Shown: in pieces, positions 1-9,039 of the stretch
Position numbering within the stretch: the stretch's first letter is position 1
Layout of the letters: the number at the start of each line of letters is the position of its first letter
Translations under genes and position numbers: made by a program
NCBI GenBank assembly: GCA_003427395.1
Contig: BFEA01000190.1
Location: forward strand, 731,593 to 756,147
Source of the DNA: Chara braunii
Lineage: Eukaryota; Streptophyta; Charophyceae; Charales; Characeae
Length of the DNA stretch: 24,555 nt
Direction: 5' to 3'
Notes under the pieces: generated by a model
The model's input: the letters and a program-made list of their open reading frames with translations, nothing else
Told to the model about the DNA's origin: nothing
Databases searched by the model: none

Positions 1-1254
1 AAGGGAATAACGGTATGGCTTGCAGTGGATTGGTGGGTGTGTTCTGGTTTGGATTTCGTGTTGAATAACTAACGACAACCCGATATCTGTGTCCTCGACG
101 CTAATCGCCCCTTGATATTCAGTTAGGATATCTGCGATTAGTCGATGAGTTTCGTCGGCAACTACTGTGTCACATGTAGTTCATAGAGCTGTTCGTGTAT
201 GCTAATAGTCACCTCTTTCGTTCCCATATTCCCACCGTTCCCCGACGGAGGAACTGAGATAAATGAGTTGTCCGAACGCCAGGAGAACACTATGGCGACC
301 ATCCGATCGTCTTCTTCTCGGATTGCCACGTCGGCCCACGTGTTCTTCTGGTGTCATGCCATCGTCGATTTCCTGCAAGCTTACGAGTCTCTTGGTGATC
401 TTGATCCCGAGTTCGTAAGGACTGTTGCGCCCAGGGGGTTCCAAAGCTCCGTCTTCGGCGCCTTGTCGCAACAATCGAACCTCTTTCCCTGTAGAGAGCA
501 GGGAACGCGGTAATCCCGTAATGTCGCAAAATGCTTTCTTGTCACTCTATCTCGAGAGAAGGGGGGTGGTGGCTTCGTATAAGGTGCGAGGGGGTTCCAA
601 AGAATCAGCCATTCGAGATACTCGCACGAGTAGTTCCCCTAAGATTAGAGCTCGCGTCCGTTGGAGATTTCTTTTCGTAAGGATGAATGTTTTCGTTGTT
701 TTCTGTCAAACGGGGTAACGTATCAGTTGGTGCACCATATCTCGGATTACGGGGTCAAATTCGTCCTCGTTGTCAGAAGAGTTGCTTGACAGCTCAGGTG
801 TCGTTTCTCCTTGGTTCGTTTCCTTCCAGGTGATTACATAGAATGGTTCTTCAATCCTAAGGGGGGGTTTCCGGGTGGCAGGCAACTTAGTCCGGAGAGT
901 TAAGCGCATCGGGACAACGTATGGTTTCCCACCCATATTTCGCAAAATGACTGACCGCCTCTCGAAATCCAGATTGACTCTTAGGGCGGTAAGGGCTGAT
1001 AATCCTAAAAGAGCATGGTATGCATTTTCGTCTAGTACCACGACATCTCCCAACACGTGAACCTTCCCTAGTCGAAACGTAACATTTGTCATCCTTCCTA
1101 CCATCTTGATCTTTTCCTCGTCGGCGGAGACGAGGTGATCTCCTTCTGCCAACGGGATCAGATCATTTCTTCTTCCTGCCCGTTCCACGACCCTCAAGGA
1201 AATGGCCATGACCACGACTCTGGAGTCGATAATAGCATTGTACGATTTCCCTAG
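1..1254 (-). pseudogene. pol: Decayed retropepsin and N-terminal reverse transcriptase (Ty3 pol, partial)
   Basis: One minus frame runs from 1254 to the window edge with stops at 706-708 (TGA), 547-549 (TAG), 202-204 (TAG) and 181-183 (TGA). Near its start is the protease active-site strand NAIIDSR (Asp codon at 1225-1227). The family triad is D-S/T-G; here the Gly codon reads AGA, one G-to-A change from GGA. The second retropepsin signature, HALLGLSAL, lies near 1015-990. After a divergent linker the last ~50 codons (about 150-1) contain GLSLVIQHEIQT and CKPYRYSL, matching the conserved opening of Ty3 RT domains (H-x-I-x-T ... PYR-x-S). The polyprotein would process itself and copy element RNA inside virus-like particles. 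Every stop could have arisen by a single C-to-T change, typical of methylated silenced plant repeats. RT continues off the left edge. Confidence 0.8.
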
Positions 1255-1980
1255 ACTTCTATGTCACATTCTCCGGATTTCCACGGAATGACCTTAATGC
1301 ACAGAAAATGATTGTCTTTTCGGATGATCCCTAACCGTATCGGGTCCGAGGTGCTGGGGACATCGGGTTTGTCTTTGCAGGCGGGGGCTTTCCCTTTGAT
1401 GGTTGCTTGCGTAGCGAGGGCAAACCGTTTCCGGTTTCCCTTGCAATGCTGCATCATTCGTTCATTCGCTTGTTCCGATATGGACAGGAGGTGTCCGATA
1501 GGCAAGGGGATACAATGATCCAGGGCTCGGACGATATTCAGGACATCAATTTCTCCTGTAACGTAGGCAGGACCACCCGATTCCATTTCTCTGGGGGACG
1601 GTCTCCATTCTGCTATGTCCTGCTGCTTGTTCGCTGGGCGGATGGTTCCAATCATTCCCAACCCTGGGTAGCCCAACGAGATATATTGATCGAGCGGGAT
1701 AAGTTCGACAACTTCCTCAGTGGTAGCTATCGCACTCCCCCCTCCTTCTATCTCCTTAATCATCGTGCCCACTCTCGTTGGTCCGTTGGCTACCGGTGTT
1801 GCTGCCACAGGGGCGGCTCCTACCTAGATTTGCACGGATCGGTTGGGGCAGTCCCGGGCTACGTGGCCGGGCTGGTGACACGTGTAATAGACACCTAGAT
1901 TAGCCGTCGCACGGCTTACAGCCTGAGCGGGGGCTGCTGCTTGTGTTAGGGGTGCAACTCGGACGGTAATAGGGCGCATC
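1251..1980 (-). pseudogene. Degenerate CCHC zinc knuckle and gag-protease linker (Ty3)
   Basis: Minus frame with codons starting at multiples of 3. At 1848-1889 it encodes YYTCHQPGHVARDC, a retroviral-type CCHC knuckle (C-x2-C-x4-H-x4-C) whose first Cys is replaced by Tyr (TAT for TGT). A TAG stop follows at 1824-1826. The frame then stays open for about 185 codons to TAG at 1251-1253. This linker includes IPLPIGHLLSISEQANERMM, which resembles the short conserved segment preceding the protease in many Ty3 polyproteins. The knuckle would bind genomic RNA during packaging. The next segment (protease) is in another frame, so at least one indel lies close to 1250. Assignment of the knuckle is firm; that of the linker rests on position and weak resemblance. 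Confidence 0.72.
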
Positions 1981-2062
1981 GATCTCATCATGGCTTATAT
2001 CCGAGAATTATGCTCATGCTTCTCTTTCTTGCTTTTCTGCATCAAGCTAACCAGTGTTCAAG

Positions 2063-2950
2063 TTAGCTCCAATCTGGCGTCTGACTCACTGGGTTCGCGG
2101 AAGGATCTGGAAAAGACGCAGGTGGGGAAGGTGCAGGTGCAACCATCAAAGGCGGTCCCGTGGTTGTGTCCGGTATCAGTCTTAGGTATGTAATGGGGCC
2201 AGAAACGAAGGCCATGTTTTCAAACTTGTTTTGGAGTGCATCTAGTTAGGCCTTCGCTCTAGCCAATTCTGAAGAGTCCCCTTCCTTGGTGCGATCTTCC
2301 TCTTCTAAGAAGCTAGCGTCAAACCTCTTCTCAATTTCCTCCGCAACATCCATGATCTGTTGCATGGTGTGATTGATGGGAGAAAATTGCTTTCACAGTT
2401 TTGCCCTCATCGTTCGACTACGAAGCCCATCGATAAACAAATCTCTTTCGACATTTTCGCCCCGTTCAGACTTAACAAACAACCTATAAAATCTACTGTG
2501 GTATTCGGCGACGGATTCGAGGGGCTTCTGGACTCGATCTTTGATCATGAAGAAGGCTTGCTCAGGGTGGATGTAATCAAATCGGTTTAGGAAATCCCTT
2601 TCGAAGGTCGGAAGATCTACCCAAACGTAAGTAGTAAACCAATAGTGCGCATCCCCTCCCAACCTGGTGGGGATGTTAATCCTGGCCTCATCATTGTCGT
2701 ATTGCTGTGCTTACAGCGCGGCTAGCCATGCTCCGACCAGATAATGCGCAGAGTCAAAAAGGTATAAATCAGGTGGAGTCGCCGGGGCGCGTGCTGGAGG
2801 GGCTAAGGCCCCACCAACATTTGGTGCCAGGTTGGCATTCATATTGGCAGCCTGCCGACCAGCCGATCTACTCCGGGTTATTACAAGGTCGCGTCGTGGC
2901 GCGTTCCTCTGCCTAGGGTGCCCTCTGTTCGCCAGATCGTCCCTTATACC
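2063..2950 (-). pseudogene. gag: Decayed Ty3 gag (Retrotrans_gag domain)
   Basis: A minus frame of about 296 codons, open except for stops at 2711-2713 (TAA), 2393-2395 (TGA) and 2246-2248 (TAA). The N-terminal part is Pro/Ala/Arg-rich, with ALAPPARAPATPPDLYLFDS near 2822-2747, as is usual upstream of plant gag cores. The core has LGGDAHYWF, DLPTFERDFLNRFDYIHPEQ and LESVAEYHSRFYRL followed by LFIDGLRSRTMRAKL, which is the Retrotrans_gag pattern (capsid-like fold, particle assembly). After the core comes an acidic segment (AEEIEKRFDASFLEEEDRTK), then a Pro-rich tail to the TAA at 2063. A TAG at 2951-2953 precedes the frame and no good Met is visible, so the start has decayed or lies in a shifted frame. 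Confidence 0.82.
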
Positions 2951-2987
2951 CTACCTGATTGGCAATATCTGGACCTGCCACGTGTCG

Positions 2988-2999
2988 GCTCCGATACCA
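2988..2999 (-). other. Candidate tRNA-iMet primer-binding site
   Basis: On the minus strand the bases TGGTATCGGAGC differ at one position from the usual plant initiator-tRNA-Met primer site TGGTATCAGAGC. They lie about 40 bases upstream of the open gag frame, the right place for minus-strand cDNA priming. Against this, the bases just upstream (GAGTGAGGT) do not end in the CA expected at an LTR 3' end, so the call is tentative. Confidence 0.45.
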
Positions 3000-3000
3000 A

Positions 3001-3777
3001 CCTCACTCCCAACACGACTTCCTGATCGGAGTGTGAGTGGGCCTGGAAGTGCGAAAAGGGGGTGTACCAAGGATTTTAGGAAAGTGGGGATGGAGTCCCA
3101 GGTCGGAACTGACATCTCCTGTGGCAAGTTTCAGGGATAGGAATGCAAGAGGATAGGCACGGGTCGAAGTCTGCTTTTATGCTTCTGAGCGTGGGGCTAC
3201 CACCTGTCTTGGTTCCGTCGCTTGGGTCGGACTCGTATTTGGTGCACCGTCGGAACGCTATGGCTATCGCGCTGTCCGATCACTTGTTGGCATCGTATGT
3301 TACTGGTCTTAGAATTCGACGCAGCTGGCCTTAGCCAAAGGCTGTGCGCCCGTCTTTCTTCCTTCGAGCGAGCTCGCCGGATGAAGCCGGAGGCTCGGTA
3401 CTCGCGGTCTTGTAAGCACTTCGAGCACGGGGGTTGGGGCCAATACGGAGCGATTGTGCGCCAGGGGATGATGGTCAGCGAATGGAAGAGCAGTATGCGG
3501 TGGTAGGGAGGGAAGTCGGTTTCCATAATAATTACTCCTGGTTCCGCGACAAGGTGGCACGTGTATGAGCTTGGGAATTCAATGTGGTGGGGAATGCTTT
3601 CTCGAGCTCGGTCGATATCCCACTCGCAGATACATTCATTTCCCACCGGGTATGGAAATTTGGGAAGTTCTCCCTTTGGTCGTGCAGATAAACACACGTG
3701 CTCCCAATACTCCCGGAATTCCTGATCCCTCAGACAGTCAGTAATATGAAAAGGGAGTTCAATATTCATGCTGTGGG
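3001..3777 (-). other. Possible 5' LTR region containing an unrecognised 190-codon open frame
   Basis: If the primer site at 2988-2999 is right, this stretch is LTR sequence of the Ty3 element. It also holds a minus open frame at 3197-3769 (190 codons, starts MNIELPFHITDC). The product has no motif I recognise; it is rich in Trp, Arg, Pro and Cys, without a signal peptide or membrane helix. In moderately GC-rich DNA such a frame may arise by chance or be a trace of an older coding domain. I see no TATA or polyadenylation signal that fixes LTR boundaries. Confidence 0.25.
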
Positions 3778-4298
3778 GTGAGGCTGAAACTTAGTTATTC
3801 GAAAAGTTGGACCGAGTATAGGCTCTGCAGACACGCGTGTAGGCCATGTTCTCCCAGTCGGGCTTACACGTGCGTGCACAAGGCCTGCCCTTTGGTCCGA
3901 TGGACAAAGACCAATGACCCGCGTCTCGTACGCGCTGGCCCGTTAACCGAAGGTGGATAGTCCTATCGCGAGACAAACATTTGATCATCTAGCATGCTTA
4001 TTTAATTCAAACAAAAAAACAACCATCATCCATGCGTTCTGTTTCATGCATACATAAACAAAAGAAGGTGACAATCGTTCATGCATCAAGATCGTACAAA
4101 ACTCTATCGTAGGCGGTTAACCAATCAATGTGACCCATCCATATAAAGGGAGGAGCAACCTGAGAGAAGCAATCATGCATCAATTAGACACAAACAAATA
4201 AAAGATATGAGATGCCGATAAAAAAAAGGACAAGGCAACCGGCACCGGTACCAAAATTACTCAGAAGAATGGAAGAGAACATCACCACAACACATCCC

Positions 4299-4345
<47 letters not shown>

Positions 4346-5456
4346 CACAGCATCCCGATGCGGGCAGTCCGTTGCCTCGCACCTACACAGAGTTGTCACC
4401 CCGCTTAGTCCGAGCATGCCAGCTAGGTTCGCCGGTGTGCCACAGTCCGTCGCGGCCCCACGTCAACCCCGCATGCCCAGCACCAGCTCGTCGGATCGCC
4501 CAACTCTCTACTCACCTTACGAATCTTGCTCGTTAGTCGATCCTCTCGACCGCGCTAACTCCCAGAAGTTTTTAGAGAGCGAGTTAATCGCGCTTGCGAA
4601 ATTTGTAGCGTGCATGCTTGCGCGAGATACCCGGGGTTGTGCCTAAGTGGACAAACAAAGAGGAGGAAGGAAGTGCCTACGTCTGCATGGCCAGACCGTG
4701 GCGTGGGGGACGTAGCCTCACTCCACACATCGATCCAGTCATGCAAGCGTTCCGACCAATTAGGACAGAGGAAGAAGTACGAGCGCACGGGGACGCCACA
4801 AGAGATATCGAGAACAGGAGGATTACAGTTGCAGTTATGCCCGCCAAAACAAAAGTTACAGTTACACGCAAGGATTAAGGCGCGAAAAAGTCAGAACATA
4901 GATCCTCTCGCGGCAAAGCGTGCGCAAGCAAGAAGCCCTGTGCAACACAAATTGAGACTCGCCTTAATTCCTTATCTAAATCCTAATTGCAAAAATAAAT
5001 TTCGAACGAAGCAAATTCTGAGAGCCCACGGGGGCTCGACCTCAGTTGAAACCTCAAAAAGATTTTCCCGCGCGACGGCCGCGCCAAAATTCCCATTCCC
5101 CACAGCAGAACAAGAAAGAAGTTATGGCAACAATTATCTTTCGCGCTCGCTAAGGTGCAACCAGCTACCAATCGTCACAAGATTTCCCCGGCCTCGATTT
5201 CGAAAAACAAGAAAAGCAAGGGCGCCCATGTAATCCCACGGGCCCTCCTGACTCAACCCCCGAAGTAGCCTTGCGCAGAAAACCGCGCGGTTGCAGAAAA
5301 CAGTTCGTGACAACGCGCCGAGCTCCACTCAGTGCTGAGCAGCAGCTCTGCCAAAAGAATCCAGTCCACCTCTTCTTCAGCCTCTGCCACTTGAACCAGT
5401 GTTCTGAGCCCGAGGATCAGTAAGTGTCAGGGCACCCTCTTCCCTTGTTGCACAAA
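3778..5456. other. Gene-free stretch with one microsatellite
   Basis: No recognisable gene on either strand. 3960-4260 is AT-rich and holds several A runs; 4343-5456 is GC-richer. The longest open frame here is 4610-5233 plus (207 codons). Its translation is Lys/Arg/Gln-rich and lacks domain patterns, and overlapping frames on both strands are also open, so I treat it as chance. The (CT)n tract at 4302-4342 is listed separately. Confidence 0.6.
4302..4342. repeat. (TC)n dinucleotide microsatellite
   Basis: About 41 bases of uninterrupted TC/CT repeat in otherwise non-repetitive DNA. Perfect purity suggests recent slippage. The tract creates an artificial Ser-Leu-rich translation on the plus strand and Arg-Glu on the minus strand. 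Confidence 0.97.
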
Positions 5457-6313
5457 TCACCTCCTAAGCGACCTTCGATATGTAACATTTCTCTGGGTCC
5501 ACTTCGGGTTTCCAGATAAATCGCCCGGACGCCACCTTACACCACCAATACCTTTGCCCCGCTTGAAAAACAAATACACGGCTCGTATACGGCCACAACT
5601 TTTGGGGGTTGGGTACCAGACCCAAATGGCTGGCGGCGCCAGCCAAAATGAGGCCCACGCCGGTTCGTATTTTTTTGGCACGCAGGGCATTTTCAGGCTG
5701 GGCTTCAATACCTGGGCGAGGTACTGGTGGTTAATGACTCTGAGGACAGTAGCCGGTAACTAATACACTGGCAAGAGGCATCACCACCAAAGCCCTGCCA
5801 ATTTAGTGACAGGTGGAACACCTTAACCCAACTCTTCTCTCTCCTGATAACTTTTTCATGAAGAATGACCTCTTGTGGTGATGAGCAGTCCTTGAGAGCA
5901 ACTTGTACTCCTAGGAAGCCCCCCACTGTGTCTGCTCCTACCCATTCCATACCCCATTGCACTGCCAACGGGAACTGTTTGGGCAAAAAAAAGGTCAACT
6001 TATTCCAATTTACAACGGCCTTGGAGAATTCTGCAAAGTCCAGCAGACAACGCTTAAGAGCTTCGAGAGAGGACTTTGTCATTCACAGATATGACAAACA
6101 GTCATCCGCCAAGGCTTTCACCCTGCTTTCCTTGCCATTGGATAGACTGAGACCAGTTATCCCTGGATGGCGCACGATAATGCACAAGAGAGGCTTGGGA
6201 TGCAGGACAACAAGGAGAGGGGCTACGGGAGTCACGGGACACTCCTGACACAGTGACCTCGTCAGCGGCCATGTTGTCCAGGGCCTTCTAGGCCCTTGCC
6301 CTTCACTTGCCAA
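5457..6313 (-). pseudogene. LINE reverse-transcriptase fragment, second family
   Basis: The minus frame from 6313 to 5705 has one stop (TGA at 6083-6085). It encodes the LINE RT palm: APLLVVLHPKPLLCII (the segment following the RQG-type motif), HPGITGLSLSNGKESRVKAL, then LADD at 6101-6112 in place of F/YADD. After the stop come SSLEALKRCLLDFAEFSKAV and VNWNKLTF (the LxxF...NWxKS pattern downstream of the catalytic aspartates), then WVGADTVGGFLGVQV (the K/YLG-like step). Both catalytic Asp residues remain, but the first motif residue is Leu. 5457-5705 is open in other frames and probably continues the decayed element. Its sequence is clearly different from the RT at 17.2-18.7 kb, so it is a separate family. 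Endonuclease and 5' parts are absent; the fragment ends next to the foldback repeat at 6289. Confidence 0.75.
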
Positions 6314-6489
6314 GGGAAAACATTTCAGCTGTGTTGATCTACCAGATCGAATGGCTCAAATTTTTCGCACGGTAAGTGAAGAGGGCCAGGGCCTACCTCT
6401 TCACTTGCCGCGTGGAAAATTTCAGCCGGTGGATCTGATAGATCGATGGCTGAAATCTTTCCTATGGGAAGTGAAAAGGGCAGGGCCTA
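6289..6489. repeat. Two tandem TA-bounded imperfect palindromes (MITE-like foldback units)
   Basis: Unit 1 is 6289-6395 and unit 2 is 6394-6489; they share the central TA. Each unit is self-complementary: a left arm like TAGGCCCTTGCCCTTCACTT, then AAAACATTTCAGC (unit 1) or AAAATTTCAGCC (unit 2), a centre of GATCTACCAGATC or GATCTGATAGATC, then mirrored GGCT-AAAT/GAAA-TT and AAGTGAA-GGGC-AGGGCCTA. The two units also resemble each other, so the whole block has four related arms. Long imperfect inverted repeats bounded by TA fit a small nonautonomous DNA element of Tc1/mariner-like target preference, or a foldback duplication. No transposase is present. Confidence 0.72.
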
Positions 6490-6847
6490 CAAGGCTCTAG
6501 AAAACAATTTGGTCATGACTTGGCAAGATTCGTTTATCAAGAGCCTTCTGCAGATCGCTGGTTTACTAGGGTAGGGATGAGCTAATTGAAACAGCACTGC
6601 ACATAGTGTCTTACTATGAGAGAGCCAGGCGAGGAGTCAACACAGTTGATAGGTAAAGATTGTAACTTCTCGGAGGACCTCGAAATTAGGCCGGCGAGAG
6701 TGAAAGGCATTGAATTTTCTACCGTGCAGACCCCAAATTCGAATTTCAGGGTCTAGGTCTCAATCCAAGGGAGGCCAAGTCGGCCAGTTCAGAAAGGTCA
6801 CAGCCTGGTACCTTAAGAGTCAAGTCCAACAGGCACCCGGTAAACAG
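6490..6847. other. Gene-free stretch
   Basis: No open frame with a recognisable product, no RNA gene and no strong repeat seen. It could be the U3 part of an old LTR, given the minisatellite and TATA-like box that follow, but no boundary can be shown. Confidence 0.4.
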
Positions 6848-7040
6848 TCACATCCCGAAGGCAAAAGTTGCATTCTGTAAGCAAAAGTCCCGTCCCATAT
6901 TGAAAAGTCGTATTGAAAAGTGATGTCCCACAGGCAAAAGACACTTCTCCAGGCAAAAGTCGTGTCCCAGAGGCAAGAGTCAGATCCCACAGTCAAAAGT
7001 CATGTTCCACAGATGAAAAGTCGTGACTCACAGACTCAAG
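6848..7040 (+). repeat. Degenerate ~20-bp minisatellite, about 10 units
   Basis: Successive units fit a consensus near RTGTCCCACAGGCAAAAGTC with substitutions and one short unit: for example ATGTCCCACAGGCAAAAGAC, GTGTCCCAGAGGCAAGAGTC and AGATCCCACAGTCAAAAGTC. There is no unique spacer between units. The block ends about 140 bases before a TATA-like box. Direct repeats upstream of TATA are known in U3 regions of some plant LTRs, which is one possible explanation. Confidence 0.8.
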
Positions 7041-7181
7041 CAGCAGCACACCAACGAAAATTCGGGAAAAGTACCAGGCCTTGACGTGCTGAAGCAAGCA
7101 GGCCGCGGGCATGGGGTACCGGGCCCAAGTCAAGCCAAAGGAAGCAGAGGCTGGGACGAGTTGAGGCTCAGTCCAAGTCGA

Positions 7182-7188
7182 TATAAGG
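7182..7188 (+). promoter_or_regulatory. TATA-like box downstream of the minisatellite
   Basis: TATAAGG lies in the context CGATATAAGGAC. It follows the repeated block and precedes a transcribed-looking purine-rich stretch without a coding frame. Could be the core promoter of a solo or truncated LTR; a chance match is quite possible. Confidence 0.25.
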
Positions 7189-7398
7189 ACTGACCAGCCA
7201 CATTTCAGGGACATTGCTCATTCGTGAGAAGTGTGGAAGTGCTGCTGAAGCGCTTGTGCACTATCTGCGAGTAGGATGCGAGCGAGAGCCCTGCTGGCAG
7301 CGCTGCACTGAGAGGGAAGGCGGCCATAGCCGCATACGTTAGTAGTAGGGATAGAGCTGAGTAGTAGCGGATGTATTCAGAGTCAAGATTCTCAAGGG

Positions 7399-7445
7399 GA
7401 GAGAGAGAGAGAGAGAGAGAGAGCATGAGGAAGACCAGGAGGGAC

Positions 7446-7502
<57 letters not shown>

Positions 7503-7590
7503 GAGAGAGAGAGGGAGAGAGAGCGCATGCATGAAGAAGACCAGGAGGGACAGACTGAGAGAGAGAAAAGGAGAGTGGGCCAGGGAGAGA
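7399..7590 (+). repeat. Compound GA repeat with a duplicated interspersed motif
   Basis: GA tracts at 7399-7423, about 7455-7499, 7503-7523 and shorter runs up to 7566 are separated by a near-identical non-GA motif, GAAGACCAGGAGGGACAGA, at 7430-7448 and 7536-7554 (spacing 106). This suggests that a unit of GA tract plus motif was duplicated, rather than simple slippage. The long Glu-Arg (plus) and Ser-Leu (minus) translations are artefacts of the repeat. Confidence 0.92.
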
Positions 7591-7599
7591 AGAGTGTCA

Positions 7600-8183
7600 C
7601 CTACCTTAGATGAGGATGCTGGTATTGGGTTGCTGAATTCTGCGCTGTTGAGAGCTTGGTGACTGGATCTTCGAAACTGTTTAATGTGATAATTTGTTGG
7701 ATTTCCTAAGCTGCGCATATCTGGACTTCGCATCTCTGGACTCCAGTGTGGATTTCGTGTAATCTTTCAATGTGTGTGTGTGTGTGCTCAAGGTGTCGAG
7801 CAGTGAGGCTCAATGCAATATGCTCATGGAAGCAAAAGTGAAATGCCGAAGACTAGCCGTAAAAGAATGAATTGAATGCGCTTTCAAAATTATCCTACTC
7901 TACAAAGGAATGTGAAAAGCCGATTGCAACCCGACAAACCATGAAAACAGAATTATAGTACAAACCCCATTCGAAAAGAAGGGCACGGAAAGCTGCGCGA
8001 CTCGGAAGACAGATCGTCATGCAGATTGTATAACAATCGATAGACTTCAGTGTTGTGTGTGTTGTTGTGTGTGTTCTGAGCTTGTCCTTCTCGGTTCTGC
8101 TCTTGGTTTGGCCTACTCATGCGTGCTGATCAGCGAGTTGGTGTTGGTCATAAATTGAGTTCTCACAGCCAGGTTCTGTGCAC
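7600..8183. other. Gene-free stretch with short TG tracts
   Basis: No coding or RNA gene recognised. A short (TG)n lies at about 7770-7786, and interrupted TG runs at about 8050-8078. The rest is unremarkable, moderately AT-rich sequence. Confidence 0.5.
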
Positions 8184-8560
8184 ATTGTTCCATATTTTTT
8201 TCTTTTTGTTTTGTGTCACACATATATTTCACATCTCCCCTGACACTCAAGAGGATAAGAAAAAGAGGAAAAGCACAACTAGCCAGGCTGGGCCCTTTTT
8301 TAATATTGAAGGTCGATGACATTCAGGTATTATCAACGAACTGGCTCACCCCAGGTTGTTTCGCTGCTGGCCCTACCGACCACTCAACGGTGGGGACTCC
8401 CCACCAGCAGGCCCAGTGATTAGGTCTTACTCATCAATGTGACGAGGACGGTCTTTTTTACGGTCTGTCCCTGCCTGATAGACCAAGATTTGAACCCGAC
8501 ACCTGTCACCGGGTGCCCTCCACTGATGACATTGTGCTGCCTATTGAGGTTACACGCAAA
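8184..8560 (-). mobile_element. tRNA-derived SINE-like element, copy 1
   Basis: On the minus strand a Pol III-type internal promoter is visible: an A-box-like TGTCATCAGTGGA (8519-8531) and, about 22 bases further on, a B box GGGTTCAAATC (8487-8497; consensus GGTTCRANYCC). A ~270-base body without an open frame follows, then an A-rich end (ACAAAACAAAAAGAAAAAAA) near 8214-8190. A tRNA-like head, an unrelated body and an A-rich tail make a SINE. Such elements encode no protein and depend on a LINE for mobility. The head no longer folds as a clear cloverleaf, so the parental tRNA cannot be named, and the exact 5' end (8545-8560) is an estimate. Confidence 0.6.
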
Positions 8561-8604
8561 ACCTATCCAATGAGTGTTTGCAATCCTGCGCATGGCTATG
8601 CCGT

Positions 8605-8994
8605 ATTGTTCCATATTTTATTCTTTTTGTTTTGTGTGATGAACTTGTTCCACACATATATTTCACATCTCCCCTGACACTCAAGAGGATAAGAAAAAGA
8701 GGAAAAGCACAACTAGCCAGGCTGGGCCTTTTTTTAATATTGAAGGTCGATGACCTTCAGGTATTATCAACGAACTGGCTCACCTCAGGTTGTTTCGCTG
8801 CTGGCCCTACCGACCACTCAACGGTGGGGACTCCCCACCAGCAGGCCCAGTGATTAGGTCTTACTCATCATTGTGACGAGGACGGTCTTTTTTATGGTCT
8901 GTCCCTGCCTGATAGACCAAGATTTGAACCTGACACCTGTCACCGGGTGCCCTCCACTGATGACGTTGTGCTGCTTATTGAGCTTACAAGCAAA
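8605..8994 (-). mobile_element. tRNA-derived SINE-like element, copy 2
   Basis: Second copy of the element at 8184-8560, in the same orientation: A-box-like region at about 8953-8965, B box at 8921-8931 with one C-to-T change (AGGTTCAAATC), and an A-rich end near 8610-8640. Its tail abuts the head side of copy 1, giving a head-to-tail dimer. Confidence 0.6.
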
Positions 8995-9039
8995 ACCTAT
9001 CCAATGAGTGTTTGCAATCCTGCGCATGGCTATGCCGTC

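Larger units (their letters stand above)
1..3000 (-). mobile_element. Ty3/Gypsy LTR retrotransposon remnant, truncated by the window edge
   Basis: Reading the minus strand from about 3000 down to 1 gives, in order, a primer-binding-site candidate, a gag domain, a CCHC knuckle, a linker, a retropepsin core and the start of a reverse transcriptase. That is the canonical gag-pro-RT order of Ty3/Gypsy elements. The three segments lie in three different frames (gag codons start at positions 2 mod 3, knuckle/linker at 0 mod 3, protease-RT at 1 mod 3) and each has in-frame stops, so the copy is dead. RNase H, integrase and the 3' LTR, if present, lie left of the window. The 5' LTR should lie right of 3000, but its outer end cannot be set because no second LTR is available for comparison. 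Confidence 0.85.
8184..9039. repeat. Direct tandem duplication, ~421-bp period
   Basis: Copy 1 (8184-8604) and copy 2 (8605-9039) both begin with ATTGTTCCATATTTT and both end with CATGGCTATGCCGT, and nearly every base between matches. The visible differences are a few substitutions (several at CpG/TpG sites) and about 14 extra bases in copy 2 just after TTTTGTGT. The high identity points to a recent duplication. The duplicated unit contains the SINE-like element described separately plus about 50 bp of flank, so the event is either a segmental duplication or a templated SINE dimer. Confidence 0.93.

Noticed and set aside
4610-5233. 207-codon plus-strand open frame
   Set aside because: No domain pattern, low-complexity basic composition, overlapping open frames on both strands and no supportable splice or promoter context.
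6848-7040. Possible CRISPR array (20-bp repeated units)
   Set aside because: Units are contiguous and diverged with no unique spacers; the context is a eukaryotic repeat region with no cas genes.
7205-7733. Ser-Leu and Arg-Glu rich frames
   Set aside because: Produced entirely by the GA/CT microsatellite.
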